This document shows positions 63,869 through 64,000 of a stretch of 64,000 bases of DNA, one piece after another. Each line of letters starts with the position of its first letter. The first letter of the stretch is position 1. The stretch lies in NCBI GenBank assembly GCA_014058105.1, contig JACGCM010002205.1:1736001-1800000 (forward strand), in the 5' to 3' direction. The notes under the pieces are model-generated. The model was given only the letters and a program-made list of their open reading frames with translations. It was not told the DNA's origin and made no database searches. Both the position numbers and the translations under genes were made by a program. This DNA is from Kingdonia uniflora (taxonomy: Eukaryota; Streptophyta; Magnoliopsida; Ranunculales; Circaeasteraceae).

Positions 63869-64000
63869 ATTCGAGTATAACCTTGGCGCTGTCTATCTAT
63901 CTCTCTCTCTCTCTCAAATACTCCCATGTTTGAATTCCATACGTGAATTTATTTATGCTTCATTACCTCGTTTTCATCATTGAATTTGGAATTTCATGTG

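Overview
This is a piece of plant nuclear genome, almost certainly from a flowering plant and probably from a repeat-rich, heterochromatic region. It shows plant-type Ty3/gypsy elements of the Tat lineage (two RNase H domains), Ty1/copia, plant LINEs with a DUF4283/zinc-knuckle ORF1, hAT, PIF/Harbinger and CACTA-type DNA transposons. The only host-type gene sequence is a set of broken plant gene fragments (kinesin-5, an F-box protein and one unknown). I see no intact single-copy host gene, no tRNA or rRNA gene I would defend, and no CRISPR. Nearly every reading frame carries stops or frameshifts, so the window is a layered record of nested insertions.

Layout. 1-7255: 3' part of a Tat gypsy element (gypsy-1, + strand): end of integrase, a ~190-bp tandem array, a block of minus-strand genes, then a truncated 3' LTR. 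7391-27043: a CACTA-like non-autonomous element with ACGTCA-rich ends and fragments of three genes on the minus strand (unknown gene, F-box, kinesin-5). It is split by gypsy-2 (10256-23772), a near full-length 13.5-kb Tat element with both LTRs, gag, protease, RT, RNase H, a second RNase H, integrase, the tandem array and the same minus-strand block. Gypsy-2 sits in an intron of the kinesin-5 fragment. 27044-28633: minus-strand copia fragment. 28634-32345: 5' half of a LINE. 32351-32519: a MITE. 32520-49025: gypsy-A, a diverged Tat element on the minus strand, 16.5 kb, interrupted by a CACTA-like end and a hAT transposon (39937-44462). 49026-56551: solo LTR, LINE 3' end, a duplicated 0.6-kb segment, a hAT fragment and a PIF/Harbinger transposase relic. 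56552-59515: 3' end of gypsy-B, related to gypsy-A. 59516 to the end: copia element on the + strand.

The most interesting system is the gene block between pol and the 3' LTR of the Tat elements. In all four copies (gypsy-1, -2, -A, -B) it runs opposite to pol. It holds one large spliced gene (three copies; its region is absent from the gypsy-B fragment) and two or three small genes. Almost every one has its own TATA box a short way upstream. Splice sites of the large gene are kept at matching places in copies whose sequences have otherwise diverged strongly. The two small proteins share a motif and look like paralogues. This suggests a self-contained antisense transcription cassette carried by the retrotransposons. 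A second notable structure is a ~302-bp near-perfect inverted duplication in gag of gypsy-2, able to form a long hairpin.
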